The translations under genes were made by a program, and so were the position numbers. From contig CALVQY010000004.1 of NCBI GenBank assembly GCA_944358355.1, positions 1 through 50,946 on the forward strand: a DNA stretch of 50,946 bases, in the 5' to 3' direction. This DNA comes from an uncultured Bacilli bacterium. Lineage in GTDB: Bacteria > Bacillota_I > Bacilli_A > RF39 > UBA660. Numbering within the stretch: position 1 is the stretch's first letter; every line of letters begins with the position of its first letter. This document shows, piece by piece, positions 26,363 through 34,034 of the stretch. Below the pieces are notes generated by a model that was not told the DNA's origin, searched no databases, and was given only the letters and a program-made list of their open reading frames with translations.

Positions 26363-26980
26363 ATGGAAAAACTAACTGATAGACAGTACGATATATTACA
26401 GATTATTAAAAAATTAATTGCAAAAAATGGGTATCCCCCTACTGTAAGAGAAATAGGAGATGAAGCGAAATTATCAAGTCCTGCAACAATTCATTTTCAT
26501 ATTAAACAACTAGTAAAAAAAGGATACATAAAGAAAGGCAGCGGTACTAACAGAACAATCGAGGTGTTAGTAGATAATGAATATATGGATAAAGATGATA
26601 ATGTTGTAAAAGTACCTCTACTTGGTAAAGTAACAGCAGGAACACCTATTGAAGCGATAGAACGCCCTGATGAGACTTTCGCTCTACCTACAGAACTTTT
26701 TGGTAATAAAAAAGAAATATTTACTTTAAAAGTAAGCGGCGAGTCTATGATTAATGTAGGTATTTATGATGGAGACATCTTAATAGTAGAACGTCAAAGT
26801 ACTGCTAAAAATGGTGATACAGTGGTAGCTATGAATAATAACAATGAAGCAACTGTCAAAACTTTTTATAAAGAAAACGGACATTTTAGATTACAACCAG
26901 AAAATGATACAATGGACCCTATAATCTTAGATGAAGTAACAATACTTGGTAAAGTTGTAGGATTATATAGAAAATTTTAA
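26363..26980 (+). CDS. lexA: SOS repressor LexA
   Basis: LexA represses DNA-damage genes and cleaves itself when stimulated by RecA. The N-terminal winged helix (EKLTDRQYDILQIIKKLIAK, then YPPTVREIGDEAKLSSPATIHFH) binds the box. The cleavage site is the Ala-Gly of VTAGTPIEAIE. The catalytic Ser is in VSGESMINVGIYDGD and the Lys in TAKNGDTVVAM. With ATG 26363, after AAAGGAGG, it is 205 residues, like the B. subtilis protein. It sits beside two LexA boxes, as expected for autoregulation. Confidence 0.97.
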   Translation: MEKLTDRQYDILQIIKKLIAKNGYPPTVREIGDEAKLSSPATIHFHIKQLVKKGYIKKGSGTNRTIEVLVDNEYMDKDDNVVKVPLLGKVTAGTPIEAIERPDETFALPTELFGNKKEIFTLKVSGESMINVGIYDGDILIVERQSTAKNGDTVVAMNNNNEATVKTFYKENGHFRLQPENDTMDPIILDEVTILGKVVGLYRKF

Positions 26981-27009
26981 AAGAGGTTAAATTACTTAAC
27001 CTCTTTTTT
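26979..27009. terminator. Bidirectional terminator between lexA and the RNB gene
   Basis: A perfect 12-bp stem (26979-26990 with 26996-27007), 5-base loop, T run on the right and A run on the left. Confidence 0.9.
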
Positions 27010-28668
27010 CAATAAATGTTTTTTTACAAATGAATTATTATACTTAATATATTTATCAATATCATTTCTTTCATTGAGATATTCAATTATTTCTTCAAAA
27101 TTTTTTTCTAAATATCTAAAGTCATCTCTATTAAAACGTTGTAAATTTTCTTGTTCTAAAAATATAGCTAGATTTATATCATCCGCATAACGTCTTAGGG
27201 GAGCACTGCCTCTTAAATAAGGAGTATCTGTTGCTGGGTTCATTATATATGTACTATTTTCATAAAACATTCCAAATGCTAACTTTTCAGCTAAATATAA
27301 ATTTACCAATACAGAAGGGAAAGCAATCATATCATTAATCGTTCCAGCTTCTAGACTATGCATATTAACTTTATTACTACTATTTGCAACTTTTTTAGTC
27401 AACTCTTGCATCATAAAAATAGATTTATCTACTAAAGTTAATTGTTTCTTCTGTTTTAATATCTTAAGAGCATCTGTTGCAAACAGATTAGCATCTACTA
27501 TCACTTTATTTCTACTAATTTTACACTCTTCCATTTTTCCATCATTATTAAAAATAAATTGAAAACATATAGCATTTTTAGGCTTTTTACTTTTTATCAT
27601 ACTCAAATAATCATGAGAAAGATTTTCAGGAAGCATATCATAATTAATATTTTTATTAGCATCTCTAATATAAAAACTAGTTCCTTGTTTATATGAATTA
27701 ATACTAAGTTCTCTATTTTTACTTAAAAAAGACGGTACATCTGTAATATAAACATTAAATAAATACAAGTCCTTATCTTTTCTAATAGAAAATGCACTAT
27801 CCAAATCAGGTGAAATTGTAGAGTCTAAGGATATAATAGGAGCTTGTTTAGTTAAAAATGATAATTTATCATCATCATAACTAATAGTATCAAAATATGT
27901 TTGTCCTAAATCTATTTTTACTTCATCATTAATAAACTTATTAGTCAAACTATATAAAGTATTTGTATTAACAATACATTCTATCTCATTAAATACATCT
28001 ATAATTTCTGTATTACTATTATCAATATCAAATTTTTCTTTATATTTATTCATAATAATTATTATATCTTTGACCATATTAGATCTCAAATGCCTATTTT
28101 TTAATACAGTTAAAATCTTTTGAAATTTATCATAAACAGAAGAATAACCTATTTCCTTATCAAGCATTTTGTTTAATTCCTTAACATAAGATGAAATTAT
28201 CAAGCCAGCTTTATTACCAACATAACCTTTAAGCCAATCAGTACCAACAGCATTTTGCAAAGAGTCAAAGTCAACTTCAACCAAATCAAAGATATTAGTA
28301 TTTTTAACAAATTTTCTAGCTAAAAATTTATAATCAGAAATTAATTGAACGACAATAAGTAACTCATCTTTTGTTAACTCTTGTTTTTTTAATAAATACC
28401 TAACGCTTTCAAATACATCATAATTTTCATTCTCACTAAAAATTAATAATTCTAAATTAGCTTTCAAATCGTTAAGGCCATTAAACCATTTTATATTTTT
28501 TTCATCATCTTCTAACATTTTATTAATCATTTTTAAAAGAGATATTTCCTCGTTAGAAAATTGCGCATTCTTATTAATTTTATTTATTATATAACTATTT
28601 AATTTATCCGCTCTTTCTAATAAATAATCAATATTTAAAAATGCTTGTAAGTTTGTTTTCTTTCCCAT
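26992..28668 (-). CDS. RNB-domain protein, divergent RNase II/R relative
   Basis: The C-terminal half is an RNase II/R (RNB) catalytic domain. LDSTISPDLDSAFSI (about residues 281-295) aligns with the four-Asp metal motif, and GSAPLRRYADDINLAIFL with the Arg-Tyr motif. Three of four Asp are kept (D282, D288, D290), and the fourth is Ser291, so activity is uncertain. The first 250 residues are helical and match neither the cold-shock domains nor a known N-terminal domain, and no S1 domain follows RNB. It is therefore not a standard rnr gene. It is last in a three-gene operon with tcdA. AGGGGG precedes the ATG. Confidence 0.78.
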   Translation of the reverse strand: MGKKTNLQAFLNIDYLLERADKLNSYIINKINKNAQFSNEEISLLKMINKMLEDDEKNIKWFNGLNDLKANLELLIFSENENYDVFESVRYLLKKQELTKDELLIVVQLISDYKFLARKFVKNTNIFDLVEVDFDSLQNAVGTDWLKGYVGNKAGLIISSYVKELNKMLDKEIGYSSVYDKFQKILTVLKNRHLRSNMVKDIIIIMNKYKEKFDIDNSNTEIIDVFNEIECIVNTNTLYSLTNKFINDEVKIDLGQTYFDTISYDDDKLSFLTKQAPIISLDSTISPDLDSAFSIRKDKDLYLFNVYITDVPSFLSKNRELSINSYKQGTSFYIRDANKNINYDMLPENLSHDYLSMIKSKKPKNAICFQFIFNNDGKMEECKISRNKVIVDANLFATDALKILKQKKQLTLVDKSIFMMQELTKKVANSSNKVNMHSLEAGTINDMIAFPSVLVNLYLAEKLAFGMFYENSTYIMNPATDTPYLRGSAPLRRYADDINLAIFLEQENLQRFNRDDFRYLEKNFEEIIEYLNERNDIDKYIKYNNSFVKKHLLKKEVK

Positions 28669-28677
28669 AATTACCCC

Positions 28678-29355
28678 CTATGATATCAACTTTCTAATTA
28701 TATAACTTGCAATTAGCAGTCCTGCACTACTAGGCACAAAAGCATTAGAACCTATTATAGTTTTATCTAAAACTTTACTAGGTAATTCAATTGATGTACA
28801 AACAGTAATTTGTTTTTGTATTTTCTTATCAAATTTATTTCTAATAATTCTAGCTAGTGGATCATTATATGTTTTATCAAGTGTAGTAATAATTAATTTA
28901 CTAGGATCTAATCTATTACCAGTTCCCATAGAACTGATAAAGTCTATATTATGTTCTAGACAATAATTAATAATACCCGCTTTAGCTTTAACATCATCCA
29001 CAGCATCAACAACAAAATCTATTTTTCCTGTAAATATTTCTTTAATATTCTCACTATCTATTTTTATATTATATGTTAAAACATTACAATCTTTATTAAT
29101 ACATTTTACTCTTTCTTTAAAACATTCTACTTTATATTTACCAATATTATCATCAAGAGCAATTATTTGTCTATTAAAATTAGTAATATCCACTTTATCA
29201 TAATCAACTAGGATTATATTACCAATTCCACTTCTAACTAAGGCTTCAACAATATAACCACCAACCCCACCGACTCCAATTACTAATATGGTAGCATCTT
29301 CTAATTTCTTTAAAGAAAAAGAACCTATTAAGTTCTCTAATCTTGCAAATTTCAT
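28678..29355 (-). CDS. tcdA: tRNA threonylcarbamoyladenosine dehydratase TcdA
   Basis: TcdA cyclises t6A37 to ct6A in tRNAs reading ANN codons, using ATP. This is an E1-like ThiF-fold protein: VIGVGGVGGYIVEALVRSGI is the ATP-binding loop, followed by VDYDKVDITNFNRQ, DAVDDVKAK, and the TcdA-type SMGTGNRLDP and DPLARIIR. The 225 residues are a little short of the roughly 250 usual in Bacilli. It lies between two uncharacterised genes with 2- and 9-base gaps, so one operon. Confidence 0.88.
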   Translation of the reverse strand: MKFARLENLIGSFSLKKLEDATILVIGVGGVGGYIVEALVRSGIGNIILVDYDKVDITNFNRQIIALDDNIGKYKVECFKERVKCINKDCNVLTYNIKIDSENIKEIFTGKIDFVVDAVDDVKAKAGIINYCLEHNIDFISSMGTGNRLDPSKLIITTLDKTYNDPLARIIRNKFDKKIQKQITVCTSIELPSKVLDKTIIGSNAFVPSSAGLLIASYIIRKLIS

Positions 29356-29357
29356 AA

Positions 29358-30176
29358 TTAAGCAACCCTTCTATTAGAATTTAATTTGCGAATAAGAATC
29401 TTCTGTTGTTCTTCTGTTAATACTGGCCATTCTAAATTCTTATTATATATTAAATTATTAAAAGCTGCTAAACTCATGTAATGTTCATAATTAGTTGAAG
29501 CCATATTTTTATAATTTGTAAGGGTTTTATATTCATTTTTTGTAGTACCAAAGAAAGAAATAACATTATTAAGTTCATTAGTTAAAATGACATCTGAATC
29601 TTTAATCTCATAATCTAAATTATTAAAGAAATCTAATATCTCTATTTGTTTATTATATCCTTCTTTTATTAATTCATTACGTAAATATAAAGAATTTATA
29701 CTTTTATTTTTTAATAACATTACTCTGTTAATAAATTCTGCATTAAATATTTTATCAAAGCCTAAATTTTGTAGAGAAATTTTTCCTTTTTTTAATTCAT
29801 CAGGGTTACTTAGTCTAATATTATTAATTATTATACCATATATATAATCAGTAATTTCATTAGGGTTATTTGCAGGCAGAGGGACTCTATAGATATCATA
29901 AAAATCACTATTATCATAGTTTTTAGTATTAACTTCAACAAAATTAATATCGTTATTATAATTAATATTTTTTCTAATAAAATTGGTAATAACAGTAGGA
30001 TCAGTTATAACCTCATCGCCAATATACGATGAAAATCTTGCCTTTCCTACAATAACATCACCAGCATGTAACCCTTTAGCTCCAGAATCTAAAATGTTTT
30101 TTTGAACTTCAATGTTTTTAAAATTAACTGTTACATTAACAGTAACATCTTTTATCATTAATGGTAAGATAATCAT
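29358..30176 (-). CDS. Uncharacterised 272-residue protein upstream of tcdA
   Basis: I do not recognise a family. The N-terminal third is beta-rich with the segments DVTVNVTVNFKNIEVQ and GDVIVGKARFSSYIGDEVIT. The rest is helical with many Asn. No signal or membrane segment is seen. GAGGTG lies upstream of the ATG. It heads the operon with tcdA and the RNB protein under a TTGCAA-17-TATAAT promoter. Confidence 0.65.
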   Translation of the reverse strand: MIILPLMIKDVTVNVTVNFKNIEVQKNILDSGAKGLHAGDVIVGKARFSSYIGDEVITDPTVITNFIRKNINYNNDINFVEVNTKNYDNSDFYDIYRVPLPANNPNEITDYIYGIIINNIRLSNPDELKKGKISLQNLGFDKIFNAEFINRVMLLKNKSINSLYLRNELIKEGYNKQIEILDFFNNLDYEIKDSDVILTNELNNVISFFGTTKNEYKTLTNYKNMASTNYEHYMSLAAFNNLIYNKNLEWPVLTEEQQKILIRKLNSNRRVA

Positions 30177-30205
30177 ATCAACTTCACCTCTCCCATAGGA
30201 AGAAT

Positions 30206-30234
30206 ATTATATCATATATTTTTATTACTTGCAA
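30206..30234 (-). promoter_or_regulatory. Sigma-A promoter of the tcdA operon
   Basis: On the reverse strand TTGCAA (30234 to 30229), a 17-base spacer and TATAAT (30211 to 30206) preceded by TGA. Confidence 0.82.
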
Positions 30235-30237
30235 GTA

Positions 30238-30266
30238 TTGCATGTTTAAAAAAAGTGTGCTAAAAT
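30238..30266 (+). promoter_or_regulatory. Sigma-A promoter of tRNA-Glu
   Basis: TTGCAT at 30238-30243, a 17-base spacer and TAAAAT at 30261-30266 preceded by TGC. Confidence 0.78.
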
Positions 30267-30285
30267 TTATTAGTAATTAAATTTT

Positions 30286-30362
30286 GGCCTGTTGGTGAAG
30301 TGGTTTAACACGCGCGCCTCTCAAGCTCGTATTCACGGGTTCGAACCCCGTACAGGCTACCA
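30286..30362 (+). tRNA. tRNA-Glu (anticodon CTC)
   Basis: The acceptor stem GGCCTGT pairs with ACAGGCT (G1-U72 wobble, as in Bacilli tRNA-Glu), with discriminator A and encoded CCA. The D arm and T arm (ACGGG/CCCGT) are normal. The anticodon loop CTCTCAA gives anticodon CTC, reading GAG. The anticodon stem has one C-U mismatch (CGCGC with GCTCG), which is unusual. Confidence 0.87.
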
Positions 30363-30374
30363 AAAAATGACTTA

Positions 30375-30402
30375 AACGCCTGTTTTGAAGGTGTTTTTAT
30401 TT
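30375..30402 (+). terminator. Terminator after tRNA-Glu
   Basis: A 7-bp stem (30375-30381 with 30389-30395, one G-U) followed by TTTATTTTATT. Confidence 0.7.
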
Positions 30403-30434
30403 TATTCTTTTAACTTCTTTAATAACAGCATTTT

Positions 30435-31745
30435 TTATCTAGCAAGTGTTCCCATCGGATCCCAAGGCTTTAACTCCACTGGTGCAAGTTTTAATTCTTC
30501 TAACTGTTCACTAGACAAATATTTCTTATTAATTACTGCTTGATAAACATACTTATCAAACCAAGTATCACTAGCAACAAAATATCCTTTATTACCTACA
30601 TCTTCACCCCAACTATTTTCAAGTTTCCACTTAGTTGATTTATTATCTTCTAAATTCACTCCAGTAACTACCATAGCATGATTCATTGAACTTTCATAAT
30701 TATCAAATGCTTCTTCTTTAGTCATAAAGAAATCAGTTTTAAAGGTATCATAATAATTAAAACTCATATCATCAAATACTCCATCTTTTTTATCTATTGT
30801 TTTTTTGAAATCACAACCTAACCAAGCTACTTCTTTAGCTTGTAATTGTTTAATGACAAGTTTTTTTAATTCCTCAATAGGCAAGTTAAGAAATATAGGT
30901 GCTTTTCCTTCTATAACATTTTGTAAATATTTAACGCTATAAGTTCTATTAAAACTTTTATCCTTAGTCGGTACATTAGTAATACATATATAATTATTTA
31001 TATTTATATCAGTATATTCATGATAGAAGTCTAAAGGAGTTATCCCCTTAATAATATGATATTTTTTATCTTTGTCAGTATATTCAAAATCAAACTGTTT
31101 TGGTGGAACACCATAACAACAAGCTAGTATTTTATAAATATCATCTAAATATAAACTCTTTAAATAATCTATGTTCTCATTATTAGTAAGTAATCTCGCA
31201 TTAAATTGTCTTAATTTTCTGTTAAGTAGATGATTCATTTCATCAGGATTAAGACTTTGATATGTATCACTCATCGTTGTTTTAGGAACAAAGCCATATT
31301 TATTAATAATATTAGAAAAAAAATCCCAAACACCACCATCTTGAACTCCTTTTGTTAATAAAAAATATCTTTCTCTATCATCCGCATCCCTATCTTTAAG
31401 CTCAACCAAACTTTCCATAATATAATTACATTTTTCTAATTTATCATAAAAAGATATATAACTTTGAGAAATTTCAAAATTTTCTAAGTCATATTTTTTA
31501 CATATAGATTCTCTTAATACATTACACCCTGCATATATAAAAGAATTATTAGCATTCTTTTGATTTACAGCATTTAAAGTATCAAGGTTAATAGAAAAAT
31601 TAAATAATAACTCCCCTTCTCTTTCTCTATTTCTCATAATATCTCTTATATTATTATTTACAAGAGCACATCTTACAGTTTTATTTTCAATACCTTGTAT
31701 ATAGTTGTTACTTATTTCTTCAAGTATTTCTTTTTTAATTCCCAT
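30435..31745 (-). CDS. PepC/bleomycin-hydrolase-like protein without the catalytic Cys
   Basis: The protein resembles aminopeptidase C (family C1B) along its full length of 436 residues: VNQKNANNSFIYAGCNVLRE, ENFEISQSYISFYDKLEKCN, GGVWDFFSNIINKYGFVPKT and MNHAMVVTGVNL with ENSWGEDVGNKGYF. The Gln (62), His (356) and Asn (377) of the papain-like site remain, but the position of the nucleophilic Cys, usually in GRCW, is Ser68 in NNSF (codon TCT at 31544-31542). The protein is probably inactive as a Cys peptidase, or has another role. It stands alone, between tRNA-Glu and a HipA-like gene. Confidence 0.85.
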   Translation of the reverse strand: MGIKKEILEEISNNYIQGIENKTVRCALVNNNIRDIMRNREREGELLFNFSINLDTLNAVNQKNANNSFIYAGCNVLRESICKKYDLENFEISQSYISFYDKLEKCNYIMESLVELKDRDADDRERYFLLTKGVQDGGVWDFFSNIINKYGFVPKTTMSDTYQSLNPDEMNHLLNRKLRQFNARLLTNNENIDYLKSLYLDDIYKILACCYGVPPKQFDFEYTDKDKKYHIIKGITPLDFYHEYTDININNYICITNVPTKDKSFNRTYSVKYLQNVIEGKAPIFLNLPIEELKKLVIKQLQAKEVAWLGCDFKKTIDKKDGVFDDMSFNYYDTFKTDFFMTKEEAFDNYESSMNHAMVVTGVNLEDNKSTKWKLENSWGEDVGNKGYFVASDTWFDKYVYQAVINKKYLSSEQLEELKLAPVELKPWDPMGTLAR

Positions 31746-31842
31746 ATCATCACCATCCTCTATATAGTATATCTATTATAAAACTTTTAATACTACTTTT
31801 AGATAGACAAATTTAATGTTAGAATAATTATAAGGTGATAAC

Positions 31843-32676
31843 ATGAATATAATCAATTTAGATAAAATAATCAACAAAGACCAAATAAGACCTAGCTTTA
31901 AGGGCAGTCATAATATTTACAATTTTAAAATAGATAATGACATTTATTATTTTAAAGAAGCACCTAATAGAGAACTAGTGATGGAGTTAATATCTAAATC
32001 TATTGCTTTCATTCTAGGAATTCCATATCTTGATGAGTCAATTGCTATTTTAAATGATAAATATGGCTTACTTAGTAAAAGTTATTTAAAAGTTGGTGAT
32101 AAGAGTTATAACTTACAAAGTTTAATGCAAAACTACTTTTATGAAAACAATGAAGAAGAATTATTAGATTATAAGAAATTAGCTAGTTTAAATAATTTAG
32201 AAGATATTTGGTTTGCTCTAGAAGATAGATATGAAGATAATGATATAGTTAAAAAGCTTATGGATGGTATTACTAATATCTTTATGTTTGATTTACTACT
32301 AAGAGAATCTGATAGAACTTTAAAAAATATAGAAATAATAGAAAATGGTACTGATATAAAACTTGCTCCTTTATATGATACATCAAGCATTTTTAGTGAC
32401 ACGAATACTAAGTTAGGTATTGATGAAGAAGACTATTTGAAAAATGATATCGATAAATTGAATAAATTCTTAGAATATTCAGATAACTCCTCAAAAGAAA
32501 AATTCTATAGCTATCTTGAAACACTAGATTCTATTGGTATAGAAAAAATAATAAAAGAAACAGAAAAGGAAAATAATTTAATAATTAGTAATGATTTAAA
32601 AGATGAATTAATTGCAAAATTCAACGAAAGAATAAGCATATTTAAAGATAATGGAAAAAGAGTTAGCCGACACTAA
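31843..32676 (+). CDS. HipA-like kinase-fold protein
   Basis: The 277-residue protein has the catalytic signature of the HipA family of Ser/Thr kinases: LLLRESDRTLKNIEI (catalytic Asp157 and Asn162) followed by IKLAPLYDTSSIF (metal-binding Asp179). The N-terminal part (KGSHNIYNFKIDNDIYYFKEA) fits a nucleotide-binding lobe with Lys38. It is shorter than E. coli HipA (440), lacks the N-terminal HipA subdomain, and no HipB-type partner is adjacent. The substrate is unknown. Its stop overlaps the converging peptidase stop by four bases. An extended TGTTAGAAT -10 lies 18 bases before the ATG. Confidence 0.7.
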   Translation: MNIINLDKIINKDQIRPSFKGSHNIYNFKIDNDIYYFKEAPNRELVMELISKSIAFILGIPYLDESIAILNDKYGLLSKSYLKVGDKSYNLQSLMQNYFYENNEEELLDYKKLASLNNLEDIWFALEDRYEDNDIVKKLMDGITNIFMFDLLLRESDRTLKNIEIIENGTDIKLAPLYDTSSIFSDTNTKLGIDEEDYLKNDIDKLNKFLEYSDNSSKEKFYSYLETLDSIGIEKIIKETEKENNLIISNDLKDELIAKFNERISIFKDNGKRVSRH

Positions 32677-33950
32677 TTCTTTTTAGTTTTATTATATCGC
32701 TTAGCATTTTTATTCATTCTATCTATATCTAAACCTAACGAATTAAAAATATAAGATGCATCTAACTTAGAAATATTTTCTGTTATATATTTCATTTCAT
32801 CTAAAAATCTATCATCTTCTCTTGCTATTGATAGAGCGATAGAAGCTAAATATGTACCTGTTATATAAGGATAAAGATTATAAAAATCATCAAAATTTAA
32901 CAGTAATTTATTTATAGTTTTATCACAGTTCAATGTAAAAACAACTTTGGCATCTAACATTAAAGGCATATTATTCTTAAAATATTCTCTATCTCTTTCA
33001 TTATAATTTTCTATTATATTTTTGTAATACCCTATTTCTATTTCCTCAGTTATCTCCATTTCTTTTAAATATTTTTCCATATAGTTAATAATAGGAAAAA
33101 TATAATCTATAGTTTTATTTTCATCACAATTACGCATAGCATTTAAATAATCAATCTCATCTTTTTTTAAACCTTTCTCACTAAAATAATCCAAAGTAAG
33201 TTTCTCATAAAAAATCGATGAATATTCATACTTAAACCCTAGAGGGTTTTTATTATCATAAGCAAAATTAATATAATGAGAAAATTCATGAATCAAATTA
33301 AAAACGAATTTTATAGTATTAGAATTATCTAAGATAATATAAATTCTATTTTCTAACTCAGCACAACAATTTATATCATTATTTTTAGTTATTTTAAATT
33401 TTTCCTTTAGCACCGCTTGTTCTTCTCGAGATAATTTATCGTAACGAATAATTCTACCTCTATTTTTAAGTTCACAATATAGTTGATACCATTTACCACT
33501 CATATCAAATTTAGTTAATAACTCATAAATCATTTTCTCTATGTCTTCATCACAAACATATGAAAACTCTATATCAGGAAGATTTGCATTAATTTGAGCT
33601 CTCATACTTTCTTTATTTATTATATCAACAAACAAAGGAAAATAATCAATAACAAATGAATCTTGATAACTATAATCTAAATTATAAATTAGTTTAGTTA
33701 TTAAATAATTTAGAAGATTATATCTTTCCTTTTCTTTTAGATATTCTTTCATTTCTTCTTTTTTCTTAAATTTCTTGTTTTCTTTTTCAAAATAATATTT
33801 CTCAATGCTATTATATATATTATCAAGTGAATATGGATAATTAAAAATATTCACCTGTTCTAAAGCTTGTAAAAACTCATATGGCTTTAAAGTACTAGCA
33901 GTTTTATTAGCTTCAAATATATCTTTATATGCATTACTTTTAGCATTCAT
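32673..33950 (-). CDS. M3-like metallopeptidase (HEFSH zincin)
   Basis: The motif LIHEFSHYINF (His221, Glu222, His225) is a zinc-binding HExxH, and Glu249 in SSIFYEKLTLDYF lies at the spacing expected for the third ligand of M3 peptidases such as oligoendopeptidase F. The C-terminal YPYITGTYLASIALSIA resembles the M3 substrate-binding region. At 425 residues it is about 150-180 shorter than PepF. There is no signal peptide, so it is probably cytoplasmic. It is monocistronic. Confidence 0.72.
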   Translation of the reverse strand: MNAKSNAYKDIFEANKTASTLKPYEFLQALEQVNIFNYPYSLDNIYNSIEKYYFEKENKKFKKKEEMKEYLKEKERYNLLNYLITKLIYNLDYSYQDSFVIDYFPLFVDIINKESMRAQINANLPDIEFSYVCDEDIEKMIYELLTKFDMSGKWYQLYCELKNRGRIIRYDKLSREEQAVLKEKFKITKNNDINCCAELENRIYIILDNSNTIKFVFNLIHEFSHYINFAYDNKNPLGFKYEYSSIFYEKLTLDYFSEKGLKKDEIDYLNAMRNCDENKTIDYIFPIINYMEKYLKEMEITEEIEIGYYKNIIENYNERDREYFKNNMPLMLDAKVVFTLNCDKTINKLLLNFDDFYNLYPYITGTYLASIALSIAREDDRFLDEMKYITENISKLDASYIFNSLGLDIDRMNKNAKRYNKTKKN

Positions 33951-34012
33951 CTCTATCTCTTCCTCTCATTAGTAACACATATTATACTGCAAAACAAGAT
34001 CTAAAACAAGAA

Positions 34013-34034
34013 AAAATGGCTTATTTGCCATTTT
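34013..34034 (-). terminator. gltX terminator
   Basis: An 8-bp stem AAAATGGC/GCCATTTT (34013-34020 with 34027-34034) spans the gltX stop. On the reverse strand it is followed by TTCTTGTTTT. Confidence 0.75.

Noticed and set aside
30286-30362. Reading the tRNA as tRNA-Leu with anticodon CAA
   Set aside because: That shift breaks the anticodon stem, and the molecule lacks the long variable arm of tRNA-Leu; the body matches tRNA-Glu.
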